Numbered from the stretch's first letter, positions 26,486 through 36,561 are shown. The stretch is 64,000 nt of DNA from Rhodoferax koreense (GCF_001955695.1 NZ_CP019236.1:1798001-1862000); one strand, 5' to 3'. A program made the numbers and translations. Notes: a model not told the origin generated them from the sequence alone.

Positions 26486-28207
26486 TCAGCGGGCGCGGCC
26501 GATGCGCAGCGGCTGGGTCTTCCTGTGCGCGACGACCTGGGGCGTCGCGGCGCCCGCGCCCGCATGGGCCCGGGCTCGGGGATGGGCCGGGATGGCCGGA
26601 CGCATTCCGGTGACCTGCGGGCCCGATGCTGCGCGGATGGGCGTGCCCTCCCGCATCTGGAACACACCGACCGCGCGCTGCAGCGTCTCGGCGCTCTGAC
26701 CCAGTGCGCCCGCCGAAGCGGCGGACTCCTCCACCAGTGCGGCATTCTGCTGCGTCACGGTGTCCAGCTGCGCCACGGCCTGGTTCACCTGCGCGATGCC
26801 GAGCGACTGCTCCTGGGTGGCCCCGGTGATCTGGTGCACCATCGCCGACACGTCGCGCACCGAGTTCATCACCTCGGCCAGCGTCGTGCCGGCGCCATGG
26901 ATGCGTTCCGTGCCCTGGGCGATGCGCTGCGCGGCCTCGGCGGTGAGTTGCTGGATCTCCTTGGCCGCGCTCGCGCTGCGTTGCGCCAGCGCCCGAACCT
27001 CGGCCGCCACCACGGCGAAGCCGCGGCCGCTTTCGCCGGCGCGCGCCGCCTCCACGGCCGCGTTCAGCGCCAGGATGTTGGTCTGGAAGGCAATGCCCTG
27101 GATCACCGAAGTGATGCTGCCGATCTTGCTCGACGACTGTTCGATGGCGTCCATCGCTTCGCGCGCGTCCCGCACCGCCTGCTCGCCGCGGCTGGCGACC
27201 TCGCGGCTGCTGTCGCTGCGGCTGGCCATCTGCGCGGCCGTGTCCGCCGTCTGGCGCACGGTGCCGGAGAGTTCTTCCATCGAGGCCGCCGTCTGCTCCA
27301 GGCTGCTGGCTTGCGATTCGGTGCGGCCGGCCAGGTCGAGGCTGCCCTGCGCGATCTCGCGGGCCGAGGCGGTGAAGCCGGCGATCTCCTTGCGCACATC
27401 GCCGACGACGGCACGCAGGTTGATCTGGATCTGGTTGAGCCGGCGCATCAGCGTGCCCATCGGCTCCGGGAAGTCCAGCCGTGGCTCGCCCAGCAGGTTG
27501 CAGCCCGAGAGCTCGCCGGCGAACCGCACGGCTTCCTTCAGGGCCTCGCCTTGGCGCAGATGGAACCACGCAAACGCCGCGCCGAGGCCGAGGGCCAGGA
27601 TACCCAACCGTGCCAGCGCGGCCGTCGGGCCCGACCACTGCATCAGGTCGGGCAACAGGGATGCGCCGCCGACCAACGCCAGCGCCACGCCCATGCGGGC
27701 CGTCAGCGACGCCTGGTGCAGCCGTGCAGACCAGCCCGCAAGGCCGCGCTGACGCACCTGCCCGGCCTCCAGGGACAGTGCATGCCCGCCTGCCTTGGCC
27801 TGCCGGGCGAGCCGGGCATACAGCGCCTCGGCCGCATGCACCTGCGCGCGGCTCGGCTTGATGCGCACCGACATGTAGCCGCAGGGCTTGCCGTTCTCGA
27901 GGATGGGCGTCACGTTGGCCAGCACCCAGTAGTGGTCGCCGTTCTTGCGGCGGTTCTTCACGAAACCGGTCCATGGGCTGCCGCGGCCGATGGTGCGCCA
28001 CATGTCCTTGAAAGCGGCCTCCGGCATGTCGGGGTGCCGGATCAGGTTGTGCGGCTGGCCGATCAATTCCTCGTAGGCATAACCGGAGGTGGCGACGAAG
28101 GCATGGTTGCAGTGGGTGATGAAGCCCCGGGTGTCGGTGGTCGAGACCAGCGCGTCCGCATCCGGGAAATCGTATTCCTGCTGTGTGATGGGAAGGTTGT
28201 TTTGCAT
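26486..28207 (-). CDS. aer: Aer-like aerotaxis methyl-accepting chemotaxis protein
   Basis: This 573-residue receptor has an N-terminal PAS domain very close to E. coli Aer ([34 protein letters not shown]), the type that binds FAD and senses redox or oxygen. Two membrane helices (about residues 160-210) follow, then a HAMP-like stretch, and the signalling hairpin whose tip reads [20 protein letters not shown]. It should drive the CheA kinase according to cell energy state. GGAAAA lies before ATG 28207. Its place between signalling genes and the FNR island fits a theme of oxygen response. Confidence 0.92.
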   Translation of the reverse strand: MQNNLPITQQEYDFPDADALVSTTDTRGFITHCNHAFVATSGYAYEELIGQPHNLIRHPDMPEAAFKDMWRTIGRGSPWTGFVKNRRKNGDHYWVLANVTPILENGKPCGYMSVRIKPSRAQVHAAEALYARLARQAKAGGHALSLEAGQVRQRGLAGWSARLHQASLTARMGVALALVGGASLLPDLMQWSGPTAALARLGILALGLGAAFAWFHLRQGEALKEAVRFAGELSGCNLLGEPRLDFPEPMGTLMRRLNQIQINLRAVVGDVRKEIAGFTASAREIAQGSLDLAGRTESQASSLEQTAASMEELSGTVRQTADTAAQMASRSDSSREVASRGEQAVRDAREAMDAIEQSSSKIGSITSVIQGIAFQTNILALNAAVEAARAGESGRGFAVVAAEVRALAQRSASAAKEIQQLTAEAAQRIAQGTERIHGAGTTLAEVMNSVRDVSAMVHQITGATQEQSLGIAQVNQAVAQLDTVTQQNAALVEESAASAGALGQSAETLQRAVGVFQMREGTPIRAASGPQVTGMRPAIPAHPRARAHAGAGAATPQVVAHRKTQPLRIGRAR

Positions 28208-28467
28208 GGTTTTTCCAATTGGCCGGCATGGTTGGCGCCCTGGGGCGGGAGCCTTTGCCCGGTGCGCCGACTTTAGGCACGCGCCGGTGGCGGCGATGTA
28301 GGGAGTTCTCGACCCCGGATGCCGGGAGCGGTGGTCATATTTCCCCACCTCCCTGCTTTTCGCTTCACTACAATGAAGCAATTGGTAACCACGGCGCTCC
28401 AGGCCTGCGCCTCGCGTGGTCTGTGCCGCGTCCCTCCGCCTTGCTCCAACCAGAGGTGTGCCCTAAC
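28208..28467. other. divergent promoter region between aer-like gene and kinase
   Basis: No gene is apparent. TACAAT at 28369-28374 is a possible -10 for the rightward kinase gene. I see no FNR box and no strong hairpin. Confidence 0.4.
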
Positions 28468-29958
28468 TTGAAACCCGGTCAGACCCCGCCCGCCCAGGAG
28501 ATCCAGTCCGGGTTCGCGCACAGCGAAGCCAGGCTCAAGGCCTTGTTCGAGTCGGCGATGGACGGCATCGTGACGATCGATGCCACGCAGCGCATCGTGA
28601 TGTTCAACAAGGCCGCCGAACACATGTTCCGCTGCGACGCCGCCACGGCGCTCGGACAACCCATCACCCGTTTCATGCCGGAACGCTTCCGCGCCCATCA
28701 CGAGAGCTATGTCGAGAACTTCGGCACCACCGGTGTCACCATGCGCCGGATGGGCCGCATCGGCGCCATCAGCGGCCTGCGGGCCGACGGCGAGGAATTC
28801 CCCATCGAGGCGTCGATCTCCCAGGTCGATCTGGACGGCCACAAGCTGTTCACCGTGATTCTGCGCGATGTGACCGAGCGCGTGCGCGACGAGCAGCGCC
28901 TGCGCGAGCAGCAGGAGACCCTGGCGGCCGTCATCGATGCGGCCAGCGATGCGGTGGTCAGCTGCGACAAGGACGGACTGATCGTGCTGTTCAATCCGGC
29001 GGCCGAACGCATCTTCGGCCGCACGGCCGCCAGCATGCTGGGCCAGCCGCTGGACGTGCTGATGCCGGGCCGCTACCGCGACCGCCACGGCGGCGACCTG
29101 CAGGGCTTCGTCGACTCCGAGGTCACGCGACGCGCCATGGGGGCCGGACGGGTCAAGGGTGTGCGCTCCGACGGCGAGGAGCTGGAGCTCGAGGCCTCGA
29201 TCTCGCGCTCCGTGGTCAACGGTCGGCTCACGCTCACGGCCATCCTGCGCGACGTGACCCAGCGCGCCCGCGCCGAGGCCGCGCTGCTGCGCTACCAGAG
29301 CGAGCTGTCCGACCTGACCCAGCGGCTCATGCACCAGGAAAAGGAAACCACCCGGCAACTGGCGCAGGCGCTGCACGACCAGCTGGGCCAGACCTTGACG
29401 GCCATCCGTCTCACCTTCGACGCCACCCCGGTGCGGTCGACGGGTTCGACGAGCGCCGACCCGGCCAGCCAGCGGCTGGGCCAGCTCATCGACCAGGCCA
29501 TCCGCGAGGTGCGCCAGGTGCTGGTCGACCTGCGTCCGCCGTTGCTGGACGACCACGGCCTGGCCGCCGCGCTCGACAATGAACTGCAGTCGCGCGACCG
29601 CCTGCTCGCCGGTGTCGACCTGCTGCTCGAAGTCGAACCCGAGGTCGCGCGGCTGCGCTGGCCGGCGGACATCGAATACGCCGCCTTCATGGTGGCGCGC
29701 GAGGCCACGTCCAACGCAATCCAGCACGCGCGTGCGAGCCTGGTGCGCGTGGTGCTCACCGGTGGCGAGCGGCGGTTCCGCGTGGAAGTCATCGACGACG
29801 GACAGGGCTGGCCGCTGAATGCGCAGAACGCGCGGCCCGGGCATCTGGGCGTGGTCGGCATGCGCGAGCGGGCGCTGGCCATCGGCGCGCATTTCACCGT
29901 CAAACCGAACGCCGGCGGCGGCACCCTGGTGTGCCTCGACTGGGAGGAGTCCTCTTGA
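28468..29958 (+). CDS. PAS-PAS sensor histidine kinase, NarX/DegS type (HisKA_3)
   Basis: This kinase of about 496 residues has no membrane helix. It has two PAS domains (about residues 20-140 and 145-265), then a HisKA_3 dimerisation domain with acceptor His in LHDQLGQTLTAIRL, and an ATPase domain with REATSNAIQHA, DDGQGW and GHLGVVGMRERA. The N-terminus is uncertain: TTG 28468 with GAGG upstream is preferred, and GTG 28456 is also possible. It is translationally coupled to the LuxR-type regulator that follows, a standard two-component pair. Confidence 0.85.
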   Translation: MKPGQTPPAQEIQSGFAHSEARLKALFESAMDGIVTIDATQRIVMFNKAAEHMFRCDAATALGQPITRFMPERFRAHHESYVENFGTTGVTMRRMGRIGAISGLRADGEEFPIEASISQVDLDGHKLFTVILRDVTERVRDEQRLREQQETLAAVIDAASDAVVSCDKDGLIVLFNPAAERIFGRTAASMLGQPLDVLMPGRYRDRHGGDLQGFVDSEVTRRAMGAGRVKGVRSDGEELELEASISRSVVNGRLTLTAILRDVTQRARAEAALLRYQSELSDLTQRLMHQEKETTRQLAQALHDQLGQTLTAIRLTFDATPVRSTGSTSADPASQRLGQLIDQAIREVRQVLVDLRPPLLDDHGLAAALDNELQSRDRLLAGVDLLLEVEPEVARLRWPADIEYAAFMVAREATSNAIQHARASLVRVVLTGGERRFRVEVIDDGQGWPLNAQNARPGHLGVVGMRERALAIGAHFTVKPNAGGGTLVCLDWEESS

Positions 29959-30596
29959 GCACGCTCTATCTTGTGGACGACCACCTCATGGTGCGCGAAG
30001 GCTTGCGCGCGGTGTTGCAGATCGCCGGCCACGAGGTGGTGGGGGAGACCGCCGACCCGACGGTGGCGGTGGCCGAGATCCTGCGGCTGGGCCCCCAGGT
30101 GTTGCTGCTCGACCTGAGCCTGGGGGGGCGCTCGGGCTTCGAAGTGCTCGTCGAACTGCAGCGCCGTGCCGCGAGCGTGCGCACCGTGGTGCTCACCATG
30201 TCCGCCCAGCCGCAGCACGTGGCCGAGGCCATGCGGCTGGGGGCGGTGGGCTACGTGCTCAAGGGCGCCCCGTCGAGCGAGATGCTGCGCGCCGTCGAGG
30301 TGGTGCTGCAGGGCCGGCGCTACCTGGGCCAGGAGGTGGCCGATCTGGCCGTGCAGGCGCTCACCGGCAACTCGGACGCCGATCCGTTCGCCGGGCTGTC
30401 GCCGCGGGAGCGTCAGATCGTGGTGATGGTGGTGAAGGGCTCTTCCAGCGCGGCCATCGGGCGTGAGCTGCACCTCTCGCCCAAGACCATCGACACCTAC
30501 CGCAGCCGCCTCATGAACAAGCTGGGGACCGCCAATGTCACGGCGCTGGTGCGCCTGGCCATGCGGCACCAGTTGCTTGGCGTGGACGCTTCCTGA
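29955..30596 (+). CDS. NarL/FixJ-family response regulator
   Basis: This 213-residue regulator has a receiver (LVDDHLMVREGL, phospho-Asp in LLLDLSLGGRSG, LKGAPS) and a C-terminal LuxR-type HTH (LSPRERQIVVMVVKG, LSPKTIDTYRSRLMNKL). The TTG start at 29955 overlaps the kinase stop (TTGA) and has GGAGGAG about six bases upstream, which settles it over the earlier in-frame codons. Its target promoters are unknown. Confidence 0.92.
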   Translation: MSTLYLVDDHLMVREGLRAVLQIAGHEVVGETADPTVAVAEILRLGPQVLLLDLSLGGRSGFEVLVELQRRAASVRTVVLTMSAQPQHVAEAMRLGAVGYVLKGAPSSEMLRAVEVVLQGRRYLGQEVADLAVQALTGNSDADPFAGLSPRERQIVVMVVKGSSSAAIGRELHLSPKTIDTYRSRLMNKLGTANVTALVRLAMRHQLLGVDAS

Positions 30597-30743
30597 CGGT
30601 TTTTGCTTCCGATGCCGTGCATCTGTCGCGGCCATCCCGACAGCGGCAGTCGAGAGTTCCCCACAGACGCCAGGCGCAGCGATTCCTACATTTGACCGAC
30701 CGGCACACAGCCTTTGCCGCCGGGTCTTCTGCAAGGAATCGCC

Positions 30744-32573
30744 ATGCCCTACGAAAAGACCAGCGCCGTCGCCGTGCCCCAGCTTCCTCTGGAGAATCTG
30801 GGGGACGTCGCCAGCATGATGCTGCAGGCCATGCAGGAATCGCCAGCGCCGATGATGTTGACCAACGCCACGGGTGACATCCTGCGTGTCAATACCGCCT
30901 TCGAGCAGGCTACCGGCTACGCATTCGCGGAGCTCGCCGGCCGCAACCCGAGCCTGCTCAAGTCCGGGCTGCAGGGGACCGGTTTCTACCGCAGCATGTG
31001 GTCGCAGTTGCGGCGCACCGGGCGCTGGCAGGGCGAAATCTGGAACCGCCGCAAGGACGGCCGGCTGTTCCAGGAACATCTCTCCATCATTGCGTTGCGC
31101 GGCACAGAAGGCAACCCCGACTATTACCTCGGCACCTATGCCGCGCAGGCGCCGCGCGGGGCCAGCCGGGACCGAAGCCGCGACGGCGCCACCGACGCCA
31201 CGACCGGCCTTCCGAGCCGGCAGGCCTTTGCGGGCGCGGCCGACCGGCTGTGTGGCCGACACGGCGTGGTGCACGTGCTCGCGCTCGACATCGATGGCTT
31301 CACCGAACTCAACGAGTTGCATGGCCTGGAGTCTGGCGATGCGGTCTTGCGCCAGATGGCCCTGCGCTGCACCGAGGTGGCCGCCGCGAACGGCCGGGCA
31401 GCGGTGGTCGCCCGGGTCGGCCCCGATGAATTCGCCATCGCCCTGGCCGGTTGCCGTACCCGGGGCGGCGAGGAGATCGATGCGGTGCAGCCTTTCGCGG
31501 CCCGCCTCTACGCCAGGATGGCCATGCCCTTCGACCTCGGAAGCGGGCAAAGCCTGCACGTGTCCGTCAGCGTGGGTCTGGCCTCGCTGGTGCGCGGCTG
31601 CGGCACGGCAACCGAGGCGCTGCTGCATGCCTCGGTGGCGCGCCAGCAGGCGGTCCCCGGCTTGCCCACGCTGCAGCGCTACGAAGACCAGGACGGCCAG
31701 CGGCGCATGGCGATCGCGCTGCGCGAAGCCGTTCGGCTGGAACAGATCACGCTGGCCTACCAGCCCAAGGTGGCGCTGGCCACCGGGCGGCTGGCCGGTG
31801 TGGAAGCGCTCGCGCGCTGGGTGCTGCCCGACGGCACGGCCGTGCCGCCTTCGGAATTCATTCCCCTGGCCGAGCGGCGCGGACTCATCGGGGCACTCGG
31901 CGACAGCGTGATGGACACCGCGCTCGCGCAGATCCGCGCGTGGTGCGACGACGGCCTGCCGGCGCCGGTGGTGGCCGTCAATTTCTCGGCGCTGCAGTTC
32001 CAGCGCGAAAACCCGACCCAGCGCCTGGCACTGGCCATGGACCGGCATGGCGTGCCTGCCGGGCTGCTGGAGCTGGAGCTCACCGAATCGCTGCTGATCG
32101 GCGACATCGATGTGGTGATGCAATCGCTGCGCACCTTCCGCGATCTCGGCGTGACGTTGAGCATCGACGACTTCGGCACGGGCTATTCGTCGCTGGCCTA
32201 TCTGCGCCGCTTCCCCATCCAGTACCTGAAGATCGACCGGCAATTCGTCTCGGCCATGGCCAGCGACACCAGCGCCTGCGAGATCGTTCGGCTGATCGTG
32301 GAGATGGCGCACCGCCTCAACCTGCGCTGCATCGCCGAGGGCATCGAAACCGTGGCGCAGCTCGAATTGCTCAAGGCCATGGGCTGCGACGAAGGCCAGG
32401 GCTTCCTGCTGGCGCGGCCGATGCCGCCGTTGGCGATGGACGAGGTGTTGGCCGGCCGGCTGCCGTGGGCGCATCTGTTCGATGGCGAGGCGGCCGCGAC
32501 GCAACCCGTACGGGCCGGCGAGGCGCACGGCACCGTCGTCGAAAGAAGGAGCGTCTCGTGTGCAACCGACTGA
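30744..32573 (+). CDS. PAS-(degenerate GGDEF)-EAL c-di-GMP phosphodiesterase
   Basis: This 609-residue cytoplasmic protein has a PAS domain (about residues 25-145, NATGDILRVNTAFEQATGY), a GGDEF domain with the site changed to GPDEF, and an EAL domain with EALARW, NFSA, ELTES, DDFGTGYSSL, KIDRQFV and EGIET intact. I expect phosphodiesterase but not cyclase activity; the GGDEF part may bind GTP as a regulator. AAGGAATC precedes ATG 30744. The last codons overlap a small receiver-like gene. Confidence 0.9.
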   Translation: MPYEKTSAVAVPQLPLENLGDVASMMLQAMQESPAPMMLTNATGDILRVNTAFEQATGYAFAELAGRNPSLLKSGLQGTGFYRSMWSQLRRTGRWQGEIWNRRKDGRLFQEHLSIIALRGTEGNPDYYLGTYAAQAPRGASRDRSRDGATDATTGLPSRQAFAGAADRLCGRHGVVHVLALDIDGFTELNELHGLESGDAVLRQMALRCTEVAAANGRAAVVARVGPDEFAIALAGCRTRGGEEIDAVQPFAARLYARMAMPFDLGSGQSLHVSVSVGLASLVRGCGTATEALLHASVARQQAVPGLPTLQRYEDQDGQRRMAIALREAVRLEQITLAYQPKVALATGRLAGVEALARWVLPDGTAVPPSEFIPLAERRGLIGALGDSVMDTALAQIRAWCDDGLPAPVVAVNFSALQFQRENPTQRLALAMDRHGVPAGLLELELTESLLIGDIDVVMQSLRTFRDLGVTLSIDDFGTGYSSLAYLRRFPIQYLKIDRQFVSAMASDTSACEIVRLIVEMAHRLNLRCIAEGIETVAQLELLKAMGCDEGQGFLLARPMPPLAMDEVLAGRLPWAHLFDGEAAATQPVRAGEAHGTVVERRSVSCATD

Positions 32574-32926
32574 ATCCCGCCCAGACGGCAGGCTTGACCA
32601 GGCCCCGCAAGGTGCTGACGGTCTTCGCCGCGCGCGGGCATCGGGACACGGTACGCCGGCTGTGCCGCAGCCTTGAGCCCGCCAGCCAGGTCACCGACGT
32701 GGCCAGCGCCACCGATGCGGTGCTCACGCTGCTCACCGGTCCCATGGACCTGGTGCTGGTCGACGCCGGCCTGGCGGGGGACCTGCTCGGCGCGCTGCTG
32801 CGCCACGCACAGCGCTCGGCACCACGCGCGAAACTGGCGGTCTTCGCCGGCGGCGCACTCGCCCCCGGGTGGCTGCCCTGGTCCCAGCTCGAGGCCACGC
32901 TGCTGGCGCTGCTGGCCCGCGCTTGA
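32558..32926 (+). CDS. small receiver-like protein, degenerate
   Basis: This 122-residue protein overlaps the end of the EAL gene by 16 bases. It starts at GTG 32558, with AAGGA seven bases upstream. It has the alternating strand-helix pattern of a receiver (VLTVFAARGHRDTVRRLC, LVLVDAGLAG, KLAVFAGG). The acidic pocket near the first strand and the conserved lysine are missing, although one Asp remains at the acceptor position. It may be a phosphorylation-independent partner of the EAL protein. I know of no assigned function. Confidence 0.6.
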   Translation: MCNRLNPAQTAGLTRPRKVLTVFAARGHRDTVRRLCRSLEPASQVTDVASATDAVLTLLTGPMDLVLVDAGLAGDLLGALLRHAQRSAPRAKLAVFAGGALAPGWLPWSQLEATLLALLARA

Positions 32927-32939
32927 ATGACACCATGGC

Positions 32940-32953
32940 TTGATCTGACGCAA
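32940..32953. promoter_or_regulatory. FNR-like box (TTGATCTGACGCAA) before usp/dksA-like pair
   Basis: One perfect half (TTGAT) and one CGCAA half. GATGAT (32975-32980) is the -10 candidate at class II spacing, giving a leader of about 26 bases before the universal stress gene at 33014. An identical box occurs at 53419. Confidence 0.65.
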
Positions 32954-33013
32954 CAGGCCTGCAGCCGACCGGCGGATGATGGACAGCCTGAGCATTCTCT
33001 CGAAAGGGCCATC

Positions 33014-33433
33014 ATGAAGATCCTCCTGGCTGTCGACGGCAGCGACTACACCAAGCGCATGACCGAATACCTGGCCTCCCACGCCTGGCTCGTCTCTGGC
33101 AACGCGTTCACCGTACTCACCACCGTGCTGCCGGTGCCGCACCGGGCGGCCGCCTTCGTCGGCACGGAGACGGTCAAGCTGTACTACACCGATGACGCGC
33201 GCCTGGTGCTCGACCCGGTGCGCGATTTCCTGCAATCCCACGGCGTCCAGGCCGAATACGTCTACAAGGTGGGCCATCCCGCGCAGGAGATCGCGCGGTA
33301 TGCCGAGGAAAATGGTTTCGACCTGGTCATGATGGGCTCGCACGGACATGGTCTGGTGAAGAACCTGGTCATGGGGTCGGTGGCCACCAAGGTGCTTGCG
33401 CAATGCAAGGTGCCCCTGCTGCTGGTGCGTTGA
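33014..33433 (+). CDS. universal stress protein (UspA family)
   Basis: This is a 139-residue single-domain USP. It begins KILLAVDGSDYTKR and has the ATP-binding signature G-x2-G-x9-G-S (GSHGHGLVKNLVMGS) near residue 112. Such proteins bind ATP and help cells survive growth arrest and low energy. The following DksA-like gene starts immediately after its stop. It is preceded by an FNR-like box. Confidence 0.92.
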   Translation: MKILLAVDGSDYTKRMTEYLASHAWLVSGNAFTVLTTVLPVPHRAAAFVGTETVKLYYTDDARLVLDPVRDFLQSHGVQAEYVYKVGHPAQEIARYAEENGFDLVMMGSHGHGLVKNLVMGSVATKVLAQCKVPLLLVR

Positions 33434-33796
33434 ATGGACAGGCCGATCGATCACACCGAGGTGCTGCGCTGGCTTGAGGCGCGCAGCGACGAGTTGCGCG
33501 CCGAGATCGCTGCGGCGCAGCGGCTGCCCGACAGGAGCCATGAGGTGGGCGACTTCAAGGACGAGGCAACGGACAGCCTCGCGTCGACGGTGTCCGGTGC
33601 CGAGGTCGAGCGCGACCTGGCCGAACTGCGTGACAACGAACACACGCTGGCGATCATCCGCCAGGGCCGGTACGGCCTGTGCGAGGACTGCGCAGAGCCG
33701 ATCGAAGCCGCGCGTCTGCAAGCCCGGCCCGCGTCCACACGCTGCCTGGCCTGCCAGGAGGCAGCCGAACGCCGTCCTCAGGCCGCGGGCAGCTGA
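33434..33796 (+). CDS. DksA/TraR-family zinc-finger protein
   Basis: This 120-residue protein has an N-terminal helical hairpin and a C-terminal C4 zinc finger (C-x2-C-x17-C-x2-C: CEDC and CLAC) as in DksA/TraR. The coiled-coil turn region contains KDEATDS, related to the acidic tip that reaches into the RNA polymerase secondary channel. It may adjust transcription in slow growth, without or with ppGpp. ATG 33434 follows the usp stop directly. Its end overlaps the convergent acyl-CoA synthetase gene by 19 bases. Confidence 0.88.
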   Translation: MDRPIDHTEVLRWLEARSDELRAEIAAAQRLPDRSHEVGDFKDEATDSLASTVSGAEVERDLAELRDNEHTLAIIRQGRYGLCEDCAEPIEAARLQARPASTRCLACQEAAERRPQAAGS

Positions 33797-36510
33797 AGCT
33801 GTGCCGGCGCGGCCGGGGACGATGGGGTCGCCGGGCTGGAGGCGGCCAGTTCCAGGCGGAGCTGGTTCACGCCGTTCGCGCGCTGGACGTTGAAGCCCAG
33901 GCTGCGGGCCAGGCCCGCCATGGCCAGGTTGTCGGGCAGGCATTCGGCGACCAGCCGCGCCGCGCCGCGGTCGGCGGCATAGTCCCTCAGCGTGCGCATC
34001 AGCGCGGTGGCCAGGCCGTGCCGCTTGACCCAGGAGGCCACCTGCACGGCGAATTCCACGTTCACGTTGTCCGGATCGCTGAGGCCGCAGGCGTAGCCCA
34101 GCAACCGCGACTGCTGGGTGTCGGCCGCGTCGAAGGCGACGAAGGTCATCTCGCGGTCGTAGTCGATCTGGCTGTAGCGCGCGAGTTCGGAGCGTGGCAC
34201 GCAACCGCGCCGCGCGAAGAAACGCAGCCGCATGTCCTCGGTGGGCGCGGTTTCGTAGAAATGGGCGAGCGCGGCTTCGTCGTCGGGCCGGATGGGGCGC
34301 AACAGCACCCGCGTGCCATCGGGCAGGCTGCAGGGCCGGGCCAGCTCCGAAGGATAGGGGCGGATCGCCAGGCGGCCGCGGCCATCGCCTCGCAACGGGC
34401 CGAGCAGCACCCGGGCGTCCAAGGCGATCACGCCCGCGCCATCCGCGAGCAGCGGGTTGATGTCCAGCTCGGCGATCTCGGCGCAGTCGCAGACCAGCTG
34501 AGAGATCCGCACCAGCACCCGGCTGAGCGCGGCGCGGTCTGCGGCCGGCTGATCGCGGTAACCTGCGAGCAGCCGCGCCACGCGGGTGCGTGCCACCAGG
34601 TCCTCGGCCAGCGCGGCGTTCAGTGGCGGCAGGGCCACCGCGCGATCGCGCAGCACTTCCACCGCAGTGCCGCCCTGGCCGAACAGGACCACGGGGCCGA
34701 ACACGGGATCGCTGGCGACGCCGACGATCAGCTCGTGCGCGCCCGGGCGGTGCACCATCTGCTGCACGTTGAAGCCCGACAGCGTGGCCTCGGGGCGCAG
34801 GCTGCGCACCCGCTCCAGCATGGCCAGAGCGGTGGCCTCGACCTCGGTGGCGTCGCGCAGGTTCAGCGCCACGCCGCCCACGTCGGACTTGTGCGAGATC
34901 TGCGGCGACACGATCTTCAGTACCACCGGAAAGCCGATGCCTTCGGCGGCAAGCACCGCCTGGGCCGGCGTTGCCGCCAGCACCGACGCCGCCACCGGAA
35001 TGCCATAGGCGGCCAGCAGCTGTTTTGCCGCGCCTTCGCCGAGCAGGGAGCGGCCCTCGGCCAGCGCTGCCTCGATGATGCGCCGTGCGGCGGCCACGTC
35101 GGGCTGCCAGTCGTCCGGGCGCGAGGAGGGTGTCTGCAGCAGGGCTTCGCGGTTGTGCATATGGCCCACCACCTGCAGCCAGGCCGACACCGCTTCTTCC
35201 GGCGTGTCGTAGGTCGGCACGCCCGCCTCTTCGCAGAAGCGTACCGCCTGCGCGACGGCGCGCCCGCCCAGCCAGGAGGCCATCACCGTGCGGCTGCCCT
35301 GGGTCAGCAGCGGCAGGCAGGCGGCCGCGATGTCGGCGCTGGGCACGATCGCGGTCGGCGCCTGCATGAACAGTACGCCGTCGACCTCCGGCGCTCGCAT
35401 CAGCACCGACAGCGCATCCGTGTAGCGATCACAGGGGGCATCGCCCACGATGTCCACCGGGTTGCCATGCGACCATGCGGCGGGCAGCACCGCGTCCAGC
35501 GCAGCCAGGGTCGGGCCCGAGAGCGTGGCCAGGGAGCCGCCGCCCAGCGCCAGGGCGTCGGCGGCCAGCACGCCGGCGCCGCCGCCATTGGTCAGCATCG
35601 CCAGCCGGTCGCCCCGGGGCGGGCGGGCACGGGACAGCGTGCGTGCCGCGTCGAGCAGTTCCTGCAGCGTGTCCACGCGCAGCATGCCGGCGCGCCGGAT
35701 GGCGGCATCGAAGACGTCGTCGCCTCCGGCCAGGGCACCGGTGTGCGAGGCCGCGGCCTTGGCACCCGCGGGCGCGCGCCCGGCCTTCACCACCAGCACC
35801 GGCTTGTTGCGTGCGGCGGCGCGCGCGGCCGAGAGGAACTTGCGCGGCTGCTGCACCGACTCCATGTACATCAGGATGGCTTCGGTCCGCGGGTCGCTGG
35901 CGAGGTAGTCGAGCATGTCGCCGAAGTCCACGTCGGCGCAGTCGCCCATGGAGACGAAGTGCGAGAAGCCGATGCCATGGGTGTCGGCCCAGTCCAGCAT
36001 GGCGGTGGTGAGCGCCCCCGACTGCGAGAGGAAGGCCAGCTTGCCGGCCTTAGGCGATAGATGGGCGAAGCTGGCGTTCAGCCCCAGGTGCGGCACCAGC
36101 AGGCCGACGCAGTTCGGCCCCAGGATGCGCAGCAGGTGAGGGCGCGCGGCCTGCAGCATCAGCGACTGCAGGCTCTGGCCATTGGCGGTCAGCTTCTGCA
36201 TGCCGCCGCTGAGCACCACGGCCGCCCGGTTGCCGCGCCGGCCCAGTTGGGCGATCAGCTCCGGCACCGTGGCCGCCGGCGTGCACACCACGGCCAGGTC
36301 CGGGGTCTCGGGCAGGCTCTGCACGTCGGGCCAGGCCTGAACGCCGGCCACGCGCCCGTGCCCCGGGTTGACTGGCCACACGGTCCCGGTGAAGCCGGCC
36401 GTGCGCAGGTTGCGCATGACGATCTCACCCAGGCTGTGGGGTCGGTCGGAAGCGCCGATCACGGCGACGGTACGGGGCTGGAACAGGTGTTGGAGATGGC
36501 GCACGCTCAT
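33778..36510 (-). CDS. Pat-like acyl-CoA synthetase (NDP-forming)/GNAT acetyltransferase fusion
   Basis: This 910-residue protein carries a CoA-binding domain (PRTVAVIGASDRPHSLG, residues 8-130), a succinyl-CoA-ligase-like domain with SHTGALAGGDDVFDAA, an ATP-grasp domain (about 490-710) and a C-terminal GNAT domain (from about 735, LRPIRPDDEAAL to VAECLPDNLAMAGLARSLGF). This is the layout of Pat/YfiQ, which acetylates lysines such as the one that inactivates acetyl-CoA synthetase. A true ADP-forming synthetase with a GNAT tail is the alternative, as the SHTG histidine is kept. ATG 36510 has AAGGGG upstream. It shares an FNR box with the divergent PHA synthase gene. Confidence 0.88.
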   Translation of the reverse strand: MSVRHLQHLFQPRTVAVIGASDRPHSLGEIVMRNLRTAGFTGTVWPVNPGHGRVAGVQAWPDVQSLPETPDLAVVCTPAATVPELIAQLGRRGNRAAVVLSGGMQKLTANGQSLQSLMLQAARPHLLRILGPNCVGLLVPHLGLNASFAHLSPKAGKLAFLSQSGALTTAMLDWADTHGIGFSHFVSMGDCADVDFGDMLDYLASDPRTEAILMYMESVQQPRKFLSAARAAARNKPVLVVKAGRAPAGAKAAASHTGALAGGDDVFDAAIRRAGMLRVDTLQELLDAARTLSRARPPRGDRLAMLTNGGGAGVLAADALALGGGSLATLSGPTLAALDAVLPAAWSHGNPVDIVGDAPCDRYTDALSVLMRAPEVDGVLFMQAPTAIVPSADIAAACLPLLTQGSRTVMASWLGGRAVAQAVRFCEEAGVPTYDTPEEAVSAWLQVVGHMHNREALLQTPSSRPDDWQPDVAAARRIIEAALAEGRSLLGEGAAKQLLAAYGIPVAASVLAATPAQAVLAAEGIGFPVVLKIVSPQISHKSDVGGVALNLRDATEVEATALAMLERVRSLRPEATLSGFNVQQMVHRPGAHELIVGVASDPVFGPVVLFGQGGTAVEVLRDRAVALPPLNAALAEDLVARTRVARLLAGYRDQPAADRAALSRVLVRISQLVCDCAEIAELDINPLLADGAGVIALDARVLLGPLRGDGRGRLAIRPYPSELARPCSLPDGTRVLLRPIRPDDEAALAHFYETAPTEDMRLRFFARRGCVPRSELARYSQIDYDREMTFVAFDAADTQQSRLLGYACGLSDPDNVNVEFAVQVASWVKRHGLATALMRTLRDYAADRGAARLVAECLPDNLAMAGLARSLGFNVQRANGVNQLRLELAASSPATPSSPAAPAQLQLPAA

Positions 36511-36561
36511 GGAAGCCCCTTCAGGGATGCGCGACTTTCGCATGCGCCCACCGGACGGCGT

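Noticed and set aside
30693..30706. Possible FNR box (TTGACCGACCGGCA) before the PAS-GGDEF-EAL gene.
   Set aside because: Only one half-site matches; the other half is not close to ATCAA, GTCAA or CGCAA.
29292..32528. A 1078-codon minus-strand frame.
   Set aside because: Antisense to the kinase, regulator and EAL genes, all of which have intact motifs.
33679..36060. A 793-codon plus-strand frame.
   Set aside because: Antisense to the acyl-CoA synthetase/GNAT gene; His/Gly/Gln-rich with no motif.
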